Of a DNA stretch of 64,000 bases, positions 11,010-22,205 are shown piece by piece. The stretch spans positions 11,607,233 to 11,671,232 of the forward strand of contig NC_090184.1 of NCBI RefSeq assembly GCF_024679245.1, in the 5' to 3' direction. The position numbers were made by a program, and so were the translations under genes. Within the stretch, counting starts at the first letter, position 1; every line of letters begins with the position of its first letter. Below the pieces are notes generated by a model. It was not told the DNA's origin. It made no database searches and saw nothing but the letters and a program-made list of their open reading frames with translations. The DNA comes from Pseudorasbora parva (lineage: Eukaryota; Chordata; Actinopteri; Cypriniformes; Gobionidae).

Positions 11010-11616
11010 CAAATGCTGTTAAAGCCTGTATTCAGAACATTCTATTAAAGTTTTGGATTAAGAAATAGTGGACATGTTGTACTTGGGCACTGTGTTCACA
11101 ACAGTGGAAGAATCTGATAAAAGTCTTTATCTGATAACTGAGAACTGTTTGTTCTCTGTTTGTTGAGGACTTTTGGGCAAATGCATATGAAATTAGGAAA
11201 ATAATGATAGGAGTGGAAATGAGTGGGAGTGTTAATGGTAATGGAAAATGACTTATGAAAACGGAATTGTAATTTTACCTACTTAAATAATACCTTTAAA
11301 TGACTTTGTTGTACTCGAGCAGAGTAAGGAATCATAAAAATCAACAAAGAAAGTCACCAATAAAAGGATGAGTGTTTGTACACATTTTTGCGAAAGGCCA
11401 AACAATCTGTGAGCACGCTACACTGGAGTACTGGCTGTGTTTCTGGAAAGATGAAAATTAATATGTGCTCTGTTTGTTCTGGGGAATGCATGTTGGATGG
11501 AAGCCTCTTCTATGCTTCTGTGATAAATTGTGTGGATGTGAACTCACATTAGCATGCATAATGCCCACTGTGTCTATACGTACATGCTCAAACAAGCAAG
11601 GGGTGCATCTGATTAC
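11010..11616. other. mtor intron before exon F, nothing recognised
   Basis: AT-rich intronic sequence. The open frame at 11458-11679 (minus) is exon F read on into the intron. Confidence 0.5.
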
Positions 11617-11746
11617 CTGAATCCTGGCTGGACTTGGACTCTGAGAGGCTGACAGCCGAAGCATCACGAGACTGATCAATCATACCGATGTTCACCTTGT
11701 GTTTGTATGGATCCAGAGCTCCAAGCAGACCTAACACACGTATAGC
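11617..11746 (-). CDS. mtor: mtor exon F, HEAT region and serine-rich loop
   Basis: The exon is 130 nt: AIRVLGLLGALDPYKHKVNI followed by GMIDQSRDASAVSLSESKSS and QDS, plus one base of the next codon (phase 1 end). The acceptor is ...gttag and the donor is TCAG|gtaatc. The second half encodes the polar, serine-rich linker of mTOR that separates HEAT units and is likely flexible. The intron to exon E is short (639 bp), in contrast to the large introns on either side of this pair. Confidence 0.95.
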
Positions 11747-12385
11747 CTAACAAAAGTGACAGAAGCAAAACTTAACTTAAAAATGGAAAAGGTTTTCTAT
11801 TAGGAAAAAGTCCCACACATTTTAAATAAAATCCATCTTCTATTGAGAAAAAATATTAAATTCGTAGGAAAAAAATATTATCTAACATAAATTTAACAGA
11901 TAAAAACTAGCAATTTTAAGCGCATCAAATGTGTATACTCTTGCATTAAACAATAATCAATTATCAAACAACAGTGTCATTATTAAATTTCTGTTCTACT
12001 GATAACCAAATTATAGTAACATTTTAATGATTTACCAAAAATATTTTCAGCTGAGTAATATATTTTTGCATACATCCCTGTTGAAGCAAAAAATCCCCCA
12101 TTAAAAAATGTAGGCAGTCTAATTCCATTTCTTAATTTTTTTTATACAAAATATAGTTTTTACAAGATATACATTCAATAAGCTAAAAAAAAATGTTAAA
12201 ACATCCATTTATTAAAAATCTACAAACCAACATTTGATACCAAACTATTTAGCCCCTAATCGTTTAGTTTATGCTAAATGTGTATCCTCGTTATCCTTTT
12301 TTATTTGTTTTTGTTTTATTTATTTGCTACATTGTTTACAAAATCATTAATTGTGGCAGTCAATAACAGGAATAGAAATCAATAC
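11747..12385. other. mtor intron between exons E and F
   Basis: A 639-bp intron, AT-rich, starting GT and ending AG on the minus strand, with no recognisable element. Confidence 0.7.
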
Positions 12386-12520
12386 CTCTCTCCTAATCCC
12401 CTGGTTTTGTTCTGTTTTCAGGAAGTTGAGTAGCACCTCCAGTAGAGATGGGTACTTCCTGTATGGCTCCACCACATACCCAGTACTGGCTACTTGTTGA
12501 CCCAGAGTCCAAAGTGCCAC
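12386..12520 (-). CDS. mtor: mtor exon E, HEAT region
   Basis: The exon is 135 nt (45 residues), phase 0 at both ends, starting VALWTLGQQVASTGYVVEP and ending LNFLKTEQNQGIRRE. The acceptor is ...caccag and the donor is GAG|gtattg on the minus strand. It differs from remembered human mTOR at a few positions (GQQ for GQL, YPS for YPT, GIR for GTR), the level expected of a fish orthologue. It is not represented by any long open frame of its own. Confidence 0.95.
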
Positions 12521-12600
12521 CTGGTGGAAGAGCAGACAATAGTGTGTTATTATGTATCAATACAATGTAATGATGACTTGAATAGGTTTTATGTTTTTTT

Positions 12601-12660
<60 letters not shown>

Positions 12661-13024
12661 GAGAAAACAACTTTTTAAGATAGATCTAAAAAGACAAAGT
12701 GTTCCCAGACACAGTCCAAAGAAGGTAAAGTATTTAGTTACATGAGCTTCTGTGAACCTCGAGCAGCCTAAAACATTTAAACTCTACAACAATCCTGATT
12801 GCTAAAGCAGAATCTCACAGCGTCACACCAAGAATGAAAGCCTTGTGTAAAGTTTTGTAAATGCTGAAGACATCAGACCACACCTTATAACAGGACAATA
12901 AAACCTTTCAGACTCAAAGCACGCACTAGACTGCCTCCAAATATTATTGAAGTATGCATGCATGTCAGAAGGTTTCAATTGTTGTTATGGATAAGAGAAA
13001 GGAAAGTGCCTTTAATTACCCATA
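12521..13024. repeat. intron with (ATT)n microsatellite
   Basis: A T-run and about 16 ATT units at 12597-12660 follow exon E in plus coordinates. The remainder up to the Gypsy element shows nothing recognisable, and no LTR was seen. Confidence 0.8.
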
Positions 13025-13244
13025 ATGCTTTGCAAAGGACAATTTGTACAGCATAAGCTAGGACAGACTATAATTTCTGCTCAAAGTGGGGTAGTGTATG
13101 GGGAAAGAGAATACAACAATGCACAGACTCTAAGTTTAGGTGCAGGTCAGTCATTCTCAGAGGTACCCTCTCTTAATTTGACGGGAGTTAAATTAGTCAT
13201 GCAGTCTGAAGCAAAAGAGCCCCCTGCCTTCCGAAGGAGATGAA

Positions 13245-13706
13245 ACAGATAAGTTTAGTGTGCATGAGTGGGAGGATTTAATGGACACTTACCTGCGGAA
13301 AAGAGACATTCCAGTGTTGGAACACTGTAATGAAGTCCTTTCAAGACTGATGGGTAAAGCCAAAGACATTGTTAGAATTACCCTTCGCAGTAACACTTCT
13401 CTGAGACCCTCTAAAAACCCCAAAGTAATATCTGATATCCTGAAACAGCCTTTCAGCGAGGTCAGATATTCTTTCATGCCCCTAGCTGATTTCTACAGCA
13501 CAGTACCTGTTGCGGGAGAAAATCCAGTTGAGTATTGGGTCCATCTATATAAGGCTATCGATGTTGCAGAGGAGGCTTTGACCAGGCTTGGGAGACAGAT
13601 GGATAATCCGTGCCAGGAGGCAGCCATGATGTTTGTCAAGCATTGCCCAGATCGTTATGGCAAAATCGTCAAATACTTGCTGTTGGAGAGGTGGAGATCC
13701 ACCTGA
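13245..13706 (+). pseudogene. Gypsy gag-like region
   Basis: The open frame from 13260 contains VHEWEDLMDTYLRKRD, AEEALTRLGRQMDNPC and MMFVKHCPD. It looks like the capsid region of a fish Gypsy element, whose Gag protein packages the RNA. It terminates at 13706 without a zinc knuckle, and the N-terminal part (13025-13243) is in a different frame. It is called from its position upstream of pol and its general character, without a family-specific motif. Confidence 0.6.
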
Positions 13707-14113
13707 CAAGGTTGGGACTGTTACTGTACTTCAGCAGTCAGTTACTCTAATGGCCAAACAAGAGCACCTTGTCTGGGGACAGCTGCCATTAGCTGCTATG
13801 TCACCAGGAAGTACTGTAATTGTGGAGGCCACTTCTTCTAGATCAATGCCACGAGACATCATCATTGGCCGTGTTGTTACACCGTTGTGGGGAGACTTTT
13901 GGGTTCCTCTAAAAGTTACCAACCTTTCAGACGAACCAGTCACCCTCAAGAGGAATAAGGAATCGTAAGCTTGCAGATGTGTTCCTGTGTCTAGCTGTAG
14001 AAGATTTCAAACTGTTGCAGGTTTCAGTCAAGTCCAAGTGCCAACAGTTCAGAGGCCTTCTCAAGCTGGTGCTGCAGCTGATCTTAAACAGAGACTAAAG
14101 GCTGTAGGCCTCA

Positions 14114-14770
14114 GTGACATTGATATCTGTCAAGGATACAGTAAAAGAAAAGCTTGTCCAACTGCTTGAGAACTACAATAATGTATTCTCCAAACATGCT
14201 TTGGATTGTGGGGAGGTCAGAGGGTTCATCCACCGCATCCGTTTGACAGACGAGCGTCCATTCCGACTGCCAAACTATCAAGTACCACTCGCTCACTATC
14301 AAAAACTGCGTCAAGTTCTCTCAGAAATGGAAGAACAAGGAGTCATTCGTAAATCAGTGAGTGAGTATGCTTCGCCTTTGGTCCTAGCATGGAAGAAGGA
14401 TGGCGGCTTGAGGATTTGTATGAACTTTAGATGGCTGAATGCCAAAACTGTTTAGGAAGCACACCCGCTGCCACACCAATCTGACTGTTTGGTTGCCTTG
14501 GGAGGGAACACCCTCTTCAGTACCATGGATTTAACATCAGGCTTTTATAACATCCCCATGGCTGAAGAAGATAAGAGGTACACAGCATTTACGACTCCAG
14601 TAGGACTCCATGAGTACAACAGAATGCCTCAAGGGCTGTGCAATAAACCAGCATCTTTTATGCGTATGATGTTGAGTATCTTTGGAGATCTGAATTTTAG
14701 TAGTCTGCTGTGTTATTTAGATGACCTACTGGTGTTTGCACCTGATGAGAATGCGGCTCTTGGAGATTGA
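14114..14770 (+). pseudogene. Gypsy reverse transcriptase
   Basis: Two frames joined across a TAG near 14453 cover the RT fingers and palm. Visible pieces are YQVPLAHYQKLRQVL, EEQGVIRKSVSEYASPLVL, WKKDGGLRICMNFRWLN, STMDLTSGFYNIPMAEEDK and the catalytic box LLCYLDDLLVFAPD. YLDD is a functional variant of YxDD. The thumb and RNase H follow only in fragments beyond the TTAA insertion (15613-16080). A protease-like part (13730-13968) lies upstream. Confidence 0.85.
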
Positions 14771-14823
14771 GGAACCACAATCTCAAGTTAAGTCCAAAAA
14801 AGTGTAATCTGTGCGGGCCTCTG

Positions 14824-15612
14824 TTAAAGGGGTTCTTCAGCGCTGGGAAGATGAATCTGTATTTAAACTGGGCCATCAATGCAGTAGAAATGTGAAATTA
14901 TTTTTGAATTTGGTGGCTTCTAGACTGAGAAAAGACAGAAAATGTATTTTTGTCCTATGGGGATGAAGACTACAATTCCCAGAATGCTTCGCTGCCCTTT
15001 GAGGCCATTCCCAAAGCCACCAACTTGATTACTTTGACCACCAACTTGAGTTAGAGAAGACACTACACTTAAAAACTGAACGTGTCTGTTCAATATAATG
15101 AGTGAGTCACCGCGCGAGTATCACAGCACTGAGCACTAACTGCACGAGTGATGAGAGCTGAGGTAATCGCGACTACACTCGCGGCATACATTCACAACGC
15201 GAGTTCAGTCTGGAGTGTTTCAATTCATGCCTTTGCAAGCTTAACATTCATAGAAATGAATTTGAGAAGTTAAAAGACTTACATTGCTCACCATATCTCC
15301 GTTTAAATGAGTGCCTGTAGCTGCCAGCTGAGCTCTCCCTGCAAGCTGAGTGTAATCTCCCATCCCCCATGCGCGGATTCAAAACATACGGAAATGGCTC
15401 CCTCTGCTGGCTGTAGTCTTTAGCCTTTGGACAAACATTCCTCCTATGATGCAAAAATCGTCAATTTGCATCACAGGAGGAACTTTTCCAGAAATAAAAT
15501 GCATAAATCTCGTCTTAGGAGGATATGAGGGGGGAAAGCACAATCATTTGAATATACTCCAGGGTTTCTACTGATACAAAGCCATATGCTAATCGCTGAA
15601 ATAACCCTTTAA
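14824..15612. mobile_element. TTAA-type (Kolobok-like) MITE, copy 1
   Basis: The ends 'ttaaaggggttcttcagcg' and 'cgctgaaataaccctttaa' are inverted repeats and the element is bounded by TTAA on both sides (789 bp including both). It interrupts the Gypsy RT and so is younger. A second copy starts at 51899. There is no coding sequence of its own. Confidence 0.8.
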
Positions 15613-16103
15613 GTTTTTAGGCCACATCGTTGATGGGGATGGTCTTTCTGTTGATCCATCAAAGGTTGATGCCATAGCCAAACTGTCAAAAGCGGGGTCA
15701 TCTGGATGAAGATGGCTGTACTCCATCTGTAAGGAAGATTAAGTCTGTTCTGGGAATGATCCTCTATTACCAGCACTTCATCCCAAATTGATCCTCTGTA
15801 GCCAAGCCACTCTTCTCCTTAACAGCTGTACAGAAAAGGAGGGCAAAGGTCAGAACTGAGGCTAAGGCAGACACATAAAAAAAGCTCAAGCCAACTGAGT
15901 GGACCTCAGAATGTAATAATGTCCTTTCTAGCCTGAGAGAGAGTCTACTTCATAGTGTGGTCTTGGCACATCCTGACTTTTCTCTTCCATTAATCTTGTC
16001 AATTGATGCTTCTCTGGATGGACTTGGAGCCGTGTTATCACAGATACCAGCAGGCTAGCAGACATAGACATAGCAGACTGTCAAGTGTTGCCATAGATGT
16101 ATA

Positions 16104-16690
16104 TTGGCCAAAACACCAGAGCCATCTGCTCGAGCTCCACTTGACAGCATAAGAACTTCTCCCCCTATGAAGTTAGTGTGTTTGGATTTTTGGAGTGCTG
16201 AGGACAGCAAGCAGCGTTCTGTAGACTTATTAGTTGTGATGGATCACTTCACAAAGTTGGCTCATGACTTCCCGTGTATAAACCAGAAAGCAAAACAAAT
16301 TGCGAAGAAGTTGTGGGATCACGTCTTTTGTGTTTCCCAATACGCATTCACACGGATCAAGGAAACAACTTTGAAAGTACCCTCATAGCAGAACTGCTCA
16401 AGCTGGCAGGCATTAAAAAATGTCACACACTACGGCATACCACCCAATGGGAAATGGTGGGACAGAGCAGTTTAATTGGACTCTGGGTAGTATGCTTTGC
16501 TCTCTGTCTCTCAAAGAGAAACACAAGTGGCCTGAGCAGATACAGACTCTGACATTTGCATATAATGCCACATTACACGAGACCACTGGTTATGCCACAT
16601 TCCAGCTGATGTTTGGCCGCATTCCAGAGCTTCCTGCTGATGTCATATTTGGGCAGGTGCCCAATCCAATCCAATCCAAATCCAAAGTGC
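16104..16690 (+). pseudogene. Gypsy integrase core
   Basis: Three frames carry pieces of an rve integrase core: PPMKLVCLDFWSAED, VVMDHFTKLAHDFP, a shifted HTDQGNNFESTLIAELL, TTAYHPMGNGGTEQFN, then TFAYNATLHETTGYATF. The catalytic DDE pattern is traceable (D in LDFW, D in HTDQG, E in GGTEQFN) but is split over frameshifts. The N-terminal zinc-binding part is absent, so the gene is dead. Confidence 0.8.
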
Positions 16691-17050
16691 ATCGAAATTT
16701 GATTCTTGATATCAGCTTCTTGCCTGTTGAGTCACCTCAAGATGACAAGGACATACAGTCTAATGCCGTGAATATGGAGAGTGAATCTCGTGTGTCTGAG
16801 TTGTCTGATTCATTGGAAGAGGAGAGTTCTTTTAAAAAGAACAAGGGCATGGGTGCTTGATGAGCAAGAAGAGATTGAGGGTCAAGAGTTTATGGATGAT
16901 GTCTTAGAATTTGATCATTCTGATCAAGTATCTGGCAAAGACTGAATCCTCTGCTAGTAATCCTGACCCACAAATAGAAACGGTGAACTACTCTCATTCT
17001 AACAGCATTTCTGACACACATCACAAATTTCTACAGACACACAAGCACAA

Positions 17051-17338
17051 ATGTCAACTGACACACAGGGTGTTAGGACCCGTGCAGGAAGGGTGGTCAA
17101 AAGGGTTAGTCGTTTAATTGAGTCAATGGCACAGAAACCAATTGCCATCTTCCCCGACTTCACTGCAAGTGTAGCAAAAGCCAGAGCGGCGTTTACAGAT
17201 GTCCGTTATGGATTAATTTACCCTGCTAAATTACGGATCACGTTTAACGGTGATCAAAGAGAATTCGTCGATCCAGTCGAAGCCATGGACTTTGTGACAA
17301 ATACCATCGCAACAAGTACGCAAAGACCTAGTGAGTAA
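17051..17338 (+). pseudogene. chimeric ORF: Gypsy C-terminal tail fused to an L1 ORF1p C-terminal domain
   Basis: The first about 29 codons (including VRTRAGRVVKRVSRLIE) look like the C-terminal tail of fish Gypsy polyproteins. From IAIFPDFTASVAKARAAF through IYPAKLRITFNGDQREFV it looks like the C-terminal domain of an L1 ORF1 RNA-binding protein (FPD... and ...PAKLR signatures). About nine residues usual between these blocks seem to be missing. The ORF ends at TAA (17336-17338), seven bases before the DIRS repeat. I infer an accidental join. Confidence 0.6.
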
Positions 17339-18119
17339 TAACTGTTCCCTTTCGAGAGAGGTTCCCTCGTATTACGTATGGGAAAAACTCCTTTTCTCGA
17401 GAATGTGAAGCAAAATTTTATTAATGAAGGTATCTATGTAAAGCGCAGTGAGCTGCACGGCCATAGCCCAGCGCGAGGAGCGCGCTGATTGGCCGGGCCG
17501 CGGCAACTGCAGGAACCTATGGTGAGGCGGCTGAGAGGAACGAACCAATGGGGGGCGTTCCAGAAGCCCGCCGAAAAAGGTGCTTATATTTGCATACAGG
17601 AGGCTATATAAGACCCTAATTCGCCATAGGTGTCAGATTTTATCTCCTTCAGCGATACCTTCGCTGATCTCCGGAAGAAGCACCGCCGTTGAAAAGGCAC
17701 CAGCGGAACCTGCAGCTGAGGACGACGGACTCCCTCTCCGCCTTCTCTGCCGTTCCAGCTACGCCATCCGGCGTTATATATCCTTTAAACTGTGTCTATG
17801 TTGAGTGTTGTATGTGTTTGTGTGTGTGTTGCCGCTGCAACGCCACTTCTAGAGCTTACAGGCTTGTTCTATTCGAGGACTCTCTCGTTCCGCCGCGTCG
17901 TTAAGCGCCGCGGAAAGACGGAGCTCTTCTCACTCTCCCTCTGCTCTCGTCCCGTCGCGCTGAATAGCGCCGCGGAAAGAGAGAATGTTAGAGGACATGA
18001 GCACACTCAAGCCGAAGCTCTCTTCACTCTGCCGCCGCCGCGGCTCTTCTTCCGCCGCTGCCGCAGAGTTGTCCTCACTCTTCTCTCGTTCCGTCGCGCT
18101 ACAGCCGTGGACAGAGAAT

Positions 18120-18960
18120 ACTAGAGTGAATAGGCGAACTCGAGCCGAAGCTCTCGTCACTATACCGTCGCGCTGAGGAGGCGCCGCGGACAGACGGAGC
18201 TTTTCCTCACTCTTCCTCTTCTCTTGTTCAGTCGCGATATCGCCGCGGACAGAGAATACTAGAGTGAATAAACTAACTCGAGCCGAAGCTCTCGCCGTGC
18301 TGAAGAAGCGCCGCGGACAGAGTTTTTCCTCACGCTTCCAATTCTCGTTCAGTCGCGCTGTCGCCGCGGACAGAGAATACTAGAGTGAATAAACAAACTC
18401 GAGCCGAAGCTCTCACCGTGCTAGAAGCGCCGCGGACAGAGTTTTTCCTCACGGTTCCAATTCTCTCGTTCTGTCGCTCTATCGCCGCGGACAGAGAATA
18501 CTAGAGTGAATAAACTTACTCGAGCCGAAGCTCTCGCCGTGCTAGAAGCGCCGCGGACAGAGTTTTTCCTCACGCTTCCAATTCTCTCGTTCTGTCGCTC
18601 TATCGCCGCGGACAGAGAATACTAGAGTGAATAAACAAACTCGAGCCGAAGCTCTCGCCGTGCTAGAAGCGCCACGGACAGAGTTTTTCTTCACGCTTCC
18701 AATTCTCTCGTTCTGTCGCTCTATCGCCGCGGACAGAGAATAATAGAGTGAATAAACAAACTCGAGCCGAAGCTCTCGCCGTGCTAGAAGCGCCACGGAC
18801 AGAGTTTTTCCTCACGCTTCCAATTCTCTCGTTCTGTCGCTCTATCGCCGCGGACAGAGAATACTATAGTGAATAAACTAACTCGAGCCGAAGCTCTCGC
18901 CGTGCTCATTCTACCGCCGCCGTGCTGAAGCGCTGCGGACAGAGAATACTAGAGTAAGTT
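18120..18960 (+). repeat. about 120-bp tandem array in the DIRS leader
   Basis: Seven or so units of 119-121 bp each contain 'ctcgagccgaagctctcgcc' (at about 18278, 18398, 18519, 18640, 18760 and 18882), followed by 'gcgccgcggacagag' and 'gagaatactagagtgaa'. More divergent units extend left to about 17870. There are no unique spacers, so this is a minisatellite and not CRISPR. Confidence 0.9.
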
Positions 18961-19984
18961 AGACGAGCGAGCTCGGGCTGTTGGGTATGTCAAGAACAAT
19001 GTCGCTGCAGCGCTCGCTTACTGCCAAGGAAGTTGTAATGGCTGCCTTGTCATGATAGCGCGCGCGCGCCCCTTCCACAGCGCGTTGCTGACTAGAGCGC
19101 GACTTACGTCATAGCATGCGCTCACTGTCAGAGCATAAGGGCGTCGGAAGATGGCTGCCAAGCTAAGCCCTTTTTTCACTCTATCACTTCCAGTCCCCTT
19201 TATTCAGGCGGCTGGAAAGGTTTTTACACTGTAGACAAAGTGTCCACTACACAGTGTGCACCCCTACATAAGCACTGTTAATTCAGCCTCACAAAATCAC
19301 AAATAAATCCCGCCGCGGCCGGATTACACCATATAAAGTCAACTAGCCTTATTGCAGTCAACTAGCCTGTGGTCAAACACGCTTGTCTGCATGCGCGCTT
19401 TCAGTCTAGACTAGAACATAGAACATAGACTAGAACGGCATTGTGGAATGGCTCACATACCACCCGCACTTCCTTACATTCTCCCAGTTCCCTTAAGTTA
19501 AGTGACTGGAGATGAAATATTGCAGTCAACTAGCCTGTGTTAAACACGCTCGCCTGCACACTAATGCTGTGTGCGTTTACCCCTGTGGATTTGCTCACTG
19601 GTTTGCACCGTGGGTATTCTACGTAGGTTGTGCGCCACTACACATTGTTTACACTACACACAAAAGAGCTTTCTATGTAGGAAATGTGCCCACTTTACAG
19701 TCTGCACTCCTGCACCCAAGCACTTTTCACAAAGTTCACTCTCGCACACACAATATAAATGTGAGGCGCGCGCCCACTGCAAAGCCTGCACCGCCAAAAC
19801 ACTATCCTCACAGTGTTACAAGCAGTGTTACAGCACAAGCAACCCGGCTAACAGGCCCCTATTACTAAGCGGCCAGCCCCCGAATCTAATTCAACCCCTG
19901 GCTTCACGAGCCCAGGCCTGGCAGGCCATTCCTGGTATATAATATTGGGTGTTGAACATATAAAATGAGGTTCTCGCTACAGTT

Positions 19985-20950
19985 TTGCTCGCAGACCCCG
20001 CGATTCAAGCCGTGGTCGAGCCCTCAGTAAGAAGCAGTGTCAGTCACGTGCTTTTCGCTGAGGCATTGAAACTGTTAAAGGAGAGAGCGGCGGAAACAGT
20101 ACACCCGACGCTAGCGAGTCAGGTTTTTACTGTCGCTAATTCCTCATGCCGAAAATGGATGGCGGTCTCAGGCCCATTTTCCAGGCATCTGAACAAAGCA
20201 CTTATGACACGCTCGTTTCAAGGTGCTGACGGTGAAACAAATCCTCGCGCACATTCGCCCCGGGGATTGAGTTTTCTCAATAGATCTGAAAAACGCATAC
20301 TTCACGTTACGATAACCCCCTCTACAGGCCATTCTTGAGATTCGCCTTCGAGGGGCAGGCTTATCAGTACAGTCATTGTCATAGACTCAAGACTCAACGA
20401 GCGTCTTACGGCATAAGAACCACCACGTCTTGATAACGTACATAAAATCGCTAGTGCAGCCGAGATCAGACTCTCTTCACTGCATGGCTAAGCATCTCCT
20501 TTTATGGGCAGAGCACAATCTGAGCTCCCTAAGGGCGGCTTACGTGCCAGGTATTCTGAATCAGGGTCCGGACATGTTATCCAGAGGACCCATGTCCCCA
20601 GGGGGATGGTCCCTTTACCCGCAAACGATTCAGCTCACACAGCACACGCTGCCCAATATTTTTTCTGCAAACGCAGGGATGCCCTGGCCCATGTTGGCCC
20701 AGACTCCCTCTATATGCTCCCTCCGATCGCGATCCAGCTGCAAGCCTGTGCTTTTTAATAGCCCCACTTTGGAAGAACCGCACATGGTTCTCCAAACTGT
20801 TTCAGCTGTCAGACACAGCCCCATGGCCTATTCCGCCAACGAAAGGGAAGATCTGGCATCCCAATCCCGAGCTGTGGGCCCTCCACGTATGGCCCATCAA
20901 CGGTATCCGGGAACCTCTCTGACAAGTTATGAACACTATTTCGGAAGCTA
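19985..20950 (+). pseudogene. DIRS reverse transcriptase and RNase H fragments
   Basis: An RT start region is suggested by HVTITPSTGHS near 20300 in a degraded stretch. RNase H-like sequence follows: MAKHLLLWAEHNLSSLRA, AYVPGILNQGPDMLSRG and frameshifted pieces on to about 20950. The 'ILNQGPDMLSRG' segment is typical of the RNase H domain of fish DIRS elements. The RT palm with its catalytic aspartates is missing, consistent with an internal deletion near 20370. Confidence 0.7.
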
Positions 20951-21890
20951 GAGCCCCTGCTATCTGGCAGCTCTGCTTTGAAGTGGTCAGTGGTTTTCTA
21001 ACCAGTGTGCTACGCGAAACATCGACGCACACTCATGCGAACTGGCGGAACTGCTCGCTTTCTCCAAGAGCTAATGGACGCGGGTCGTCCTCCCTCCATA
21101 CTCGGGGTGTGTGTCTCCGCCATAGCAGCTAGCCACGCTCCGATCGCGGCACATTCACTAGGGAAAAGTGATCTTATTGTGTGTTTTCTTAAAGGGGCCA
21201 GGAGATTCAGCCCGCCTTGCCCCCACCTCGGTCCCTATTTGGGACCTCGCCATGGTTTTGGAGGCCGTGAAGGGTTCCCCCTCCTAACCACTTCAGACCA
21301 CGAGCTTTAAGCACATATCACTCAAAACCGTTTTTCTGCTGGCCGTGGCCTCGGTTAAGCGAGTGGGTGGCTTACCTGCACTCTCCGTGAGCCCTTCCTG
21401 TCTTGAGTTTGGGTCCAGCAACTTCAAGGTTGTGCTCAAACCGAGGCATGGTTTTATGCTGAAAGTGCTATCAACCCCTTCAGTATGCAGGTCTTTTCAC
21501 TGCTTAACCCGCGTCTCAGAGAGAATAAGACGCAAACCTATTCTGCCCAGTCAGAGCATTGAGATTGTATCTAGAGCGCTCCGCCCCCTTCGGGCAGTCG
21601 GATCAGCTCTTCATTGCTTCGGTGGCCGCACTAAAGTTGTGCTGTCATGAAACAGACTCTCACACTGGATAGTGGATGCAGTCCCACTAGCATATAGGTC
21701 TAGGACCTAACCTGTCCTACAGGCATTCAAGCCCACTCCGCTAGAGGCATGGCCTCATCTTGGGCTTGGTCGTGTGGCATTTCTTTGGAAGATATCTGTG
21801 CGGCGGCAGGCTGGGCCTCTCCGTCCACTTTTATCAGATTCTACAAGTTGGAGGTTCCAGCTCTACAAGCAGGGCTTCTCTCCATCTAGG
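20950..21890 (+). pseudogene. DIRS tyrosine recombinase, frameshifted
   Basis: Pieces in several frames match the DIRS recombinase: FLQELMDAGRPPSIL, AAIAASHAPIAAH.LGKSDL, AVASVKRVGG.PALSVSPS (with the first catalytic Arg), KVVLKPRHGFM, then AHSARGMASSWAWS (H-x-x-R box) and FIRFYKLEVPAL (candidate nucleophile Tyr). At least four frame changes occur between them, so no active enzyme is made from this copy. Confidence 0.8.
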
Positions 21891-22205
21891 CTCTTTCTAG
21901 ACCCTGATAAACAGATTGCCTTATGTTTTGGCCTGTACACATTAGCCCTCAAGCACTTATTCATTCATCATAAGATCCGACTATGTCCGATCAGCTGTTC
22001 AAACGAACCGACTCTTCCGGTTCTTCATTCCCCTTATAAGCCGCCTCTGTCGGTCTCTCAGGGGTTTATTAACATGTGCTTTGGGTATACTGGGTCAGTC
22101 AGCACACACGGCGCTTTACATTGTGTTCCCATACGTAATACGAGGAACCTCTCTCGAAAGGGAACGTACTCGGTTACTTTCGTAACCTTGGTTCCTGGGG
22201 AACCG

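Larger units (their letters stand above)
13025..17137 (+). mobile_element. decayed Ty3/Gypsy-type retrotransposon, internal part
   Basis: Traces of gag, protease, reverse transcriptase, RNase H, integrase and a C-terminal tail appear in order on the plus strand with many stops and frameshifts. No LTR is visible on either side: the left flank begins within coding sequence and the right side joins L1 sequence at about 17137. A 789-bp TTAA element sits inside the RT region (14824-15612). No envelope-like gene is present. Confidence 0.85.

Noticed and set aside
12494..12745. ORF with a leucine run
   Set aside because: It is translation of the ATT microsatellite.
17930..18796. Arginine-rich ORFs in the DIRS leader on both strands
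   Set aside because: They arise from the GC-rich tandem array and share no protein family.
18120..18960. CRISPR-like regular repeats
   Set aside because: The 120-bp units are contiguous and nearly identical over their full length with no unique spacers, and they lie in a eukaryotic DIRS element.
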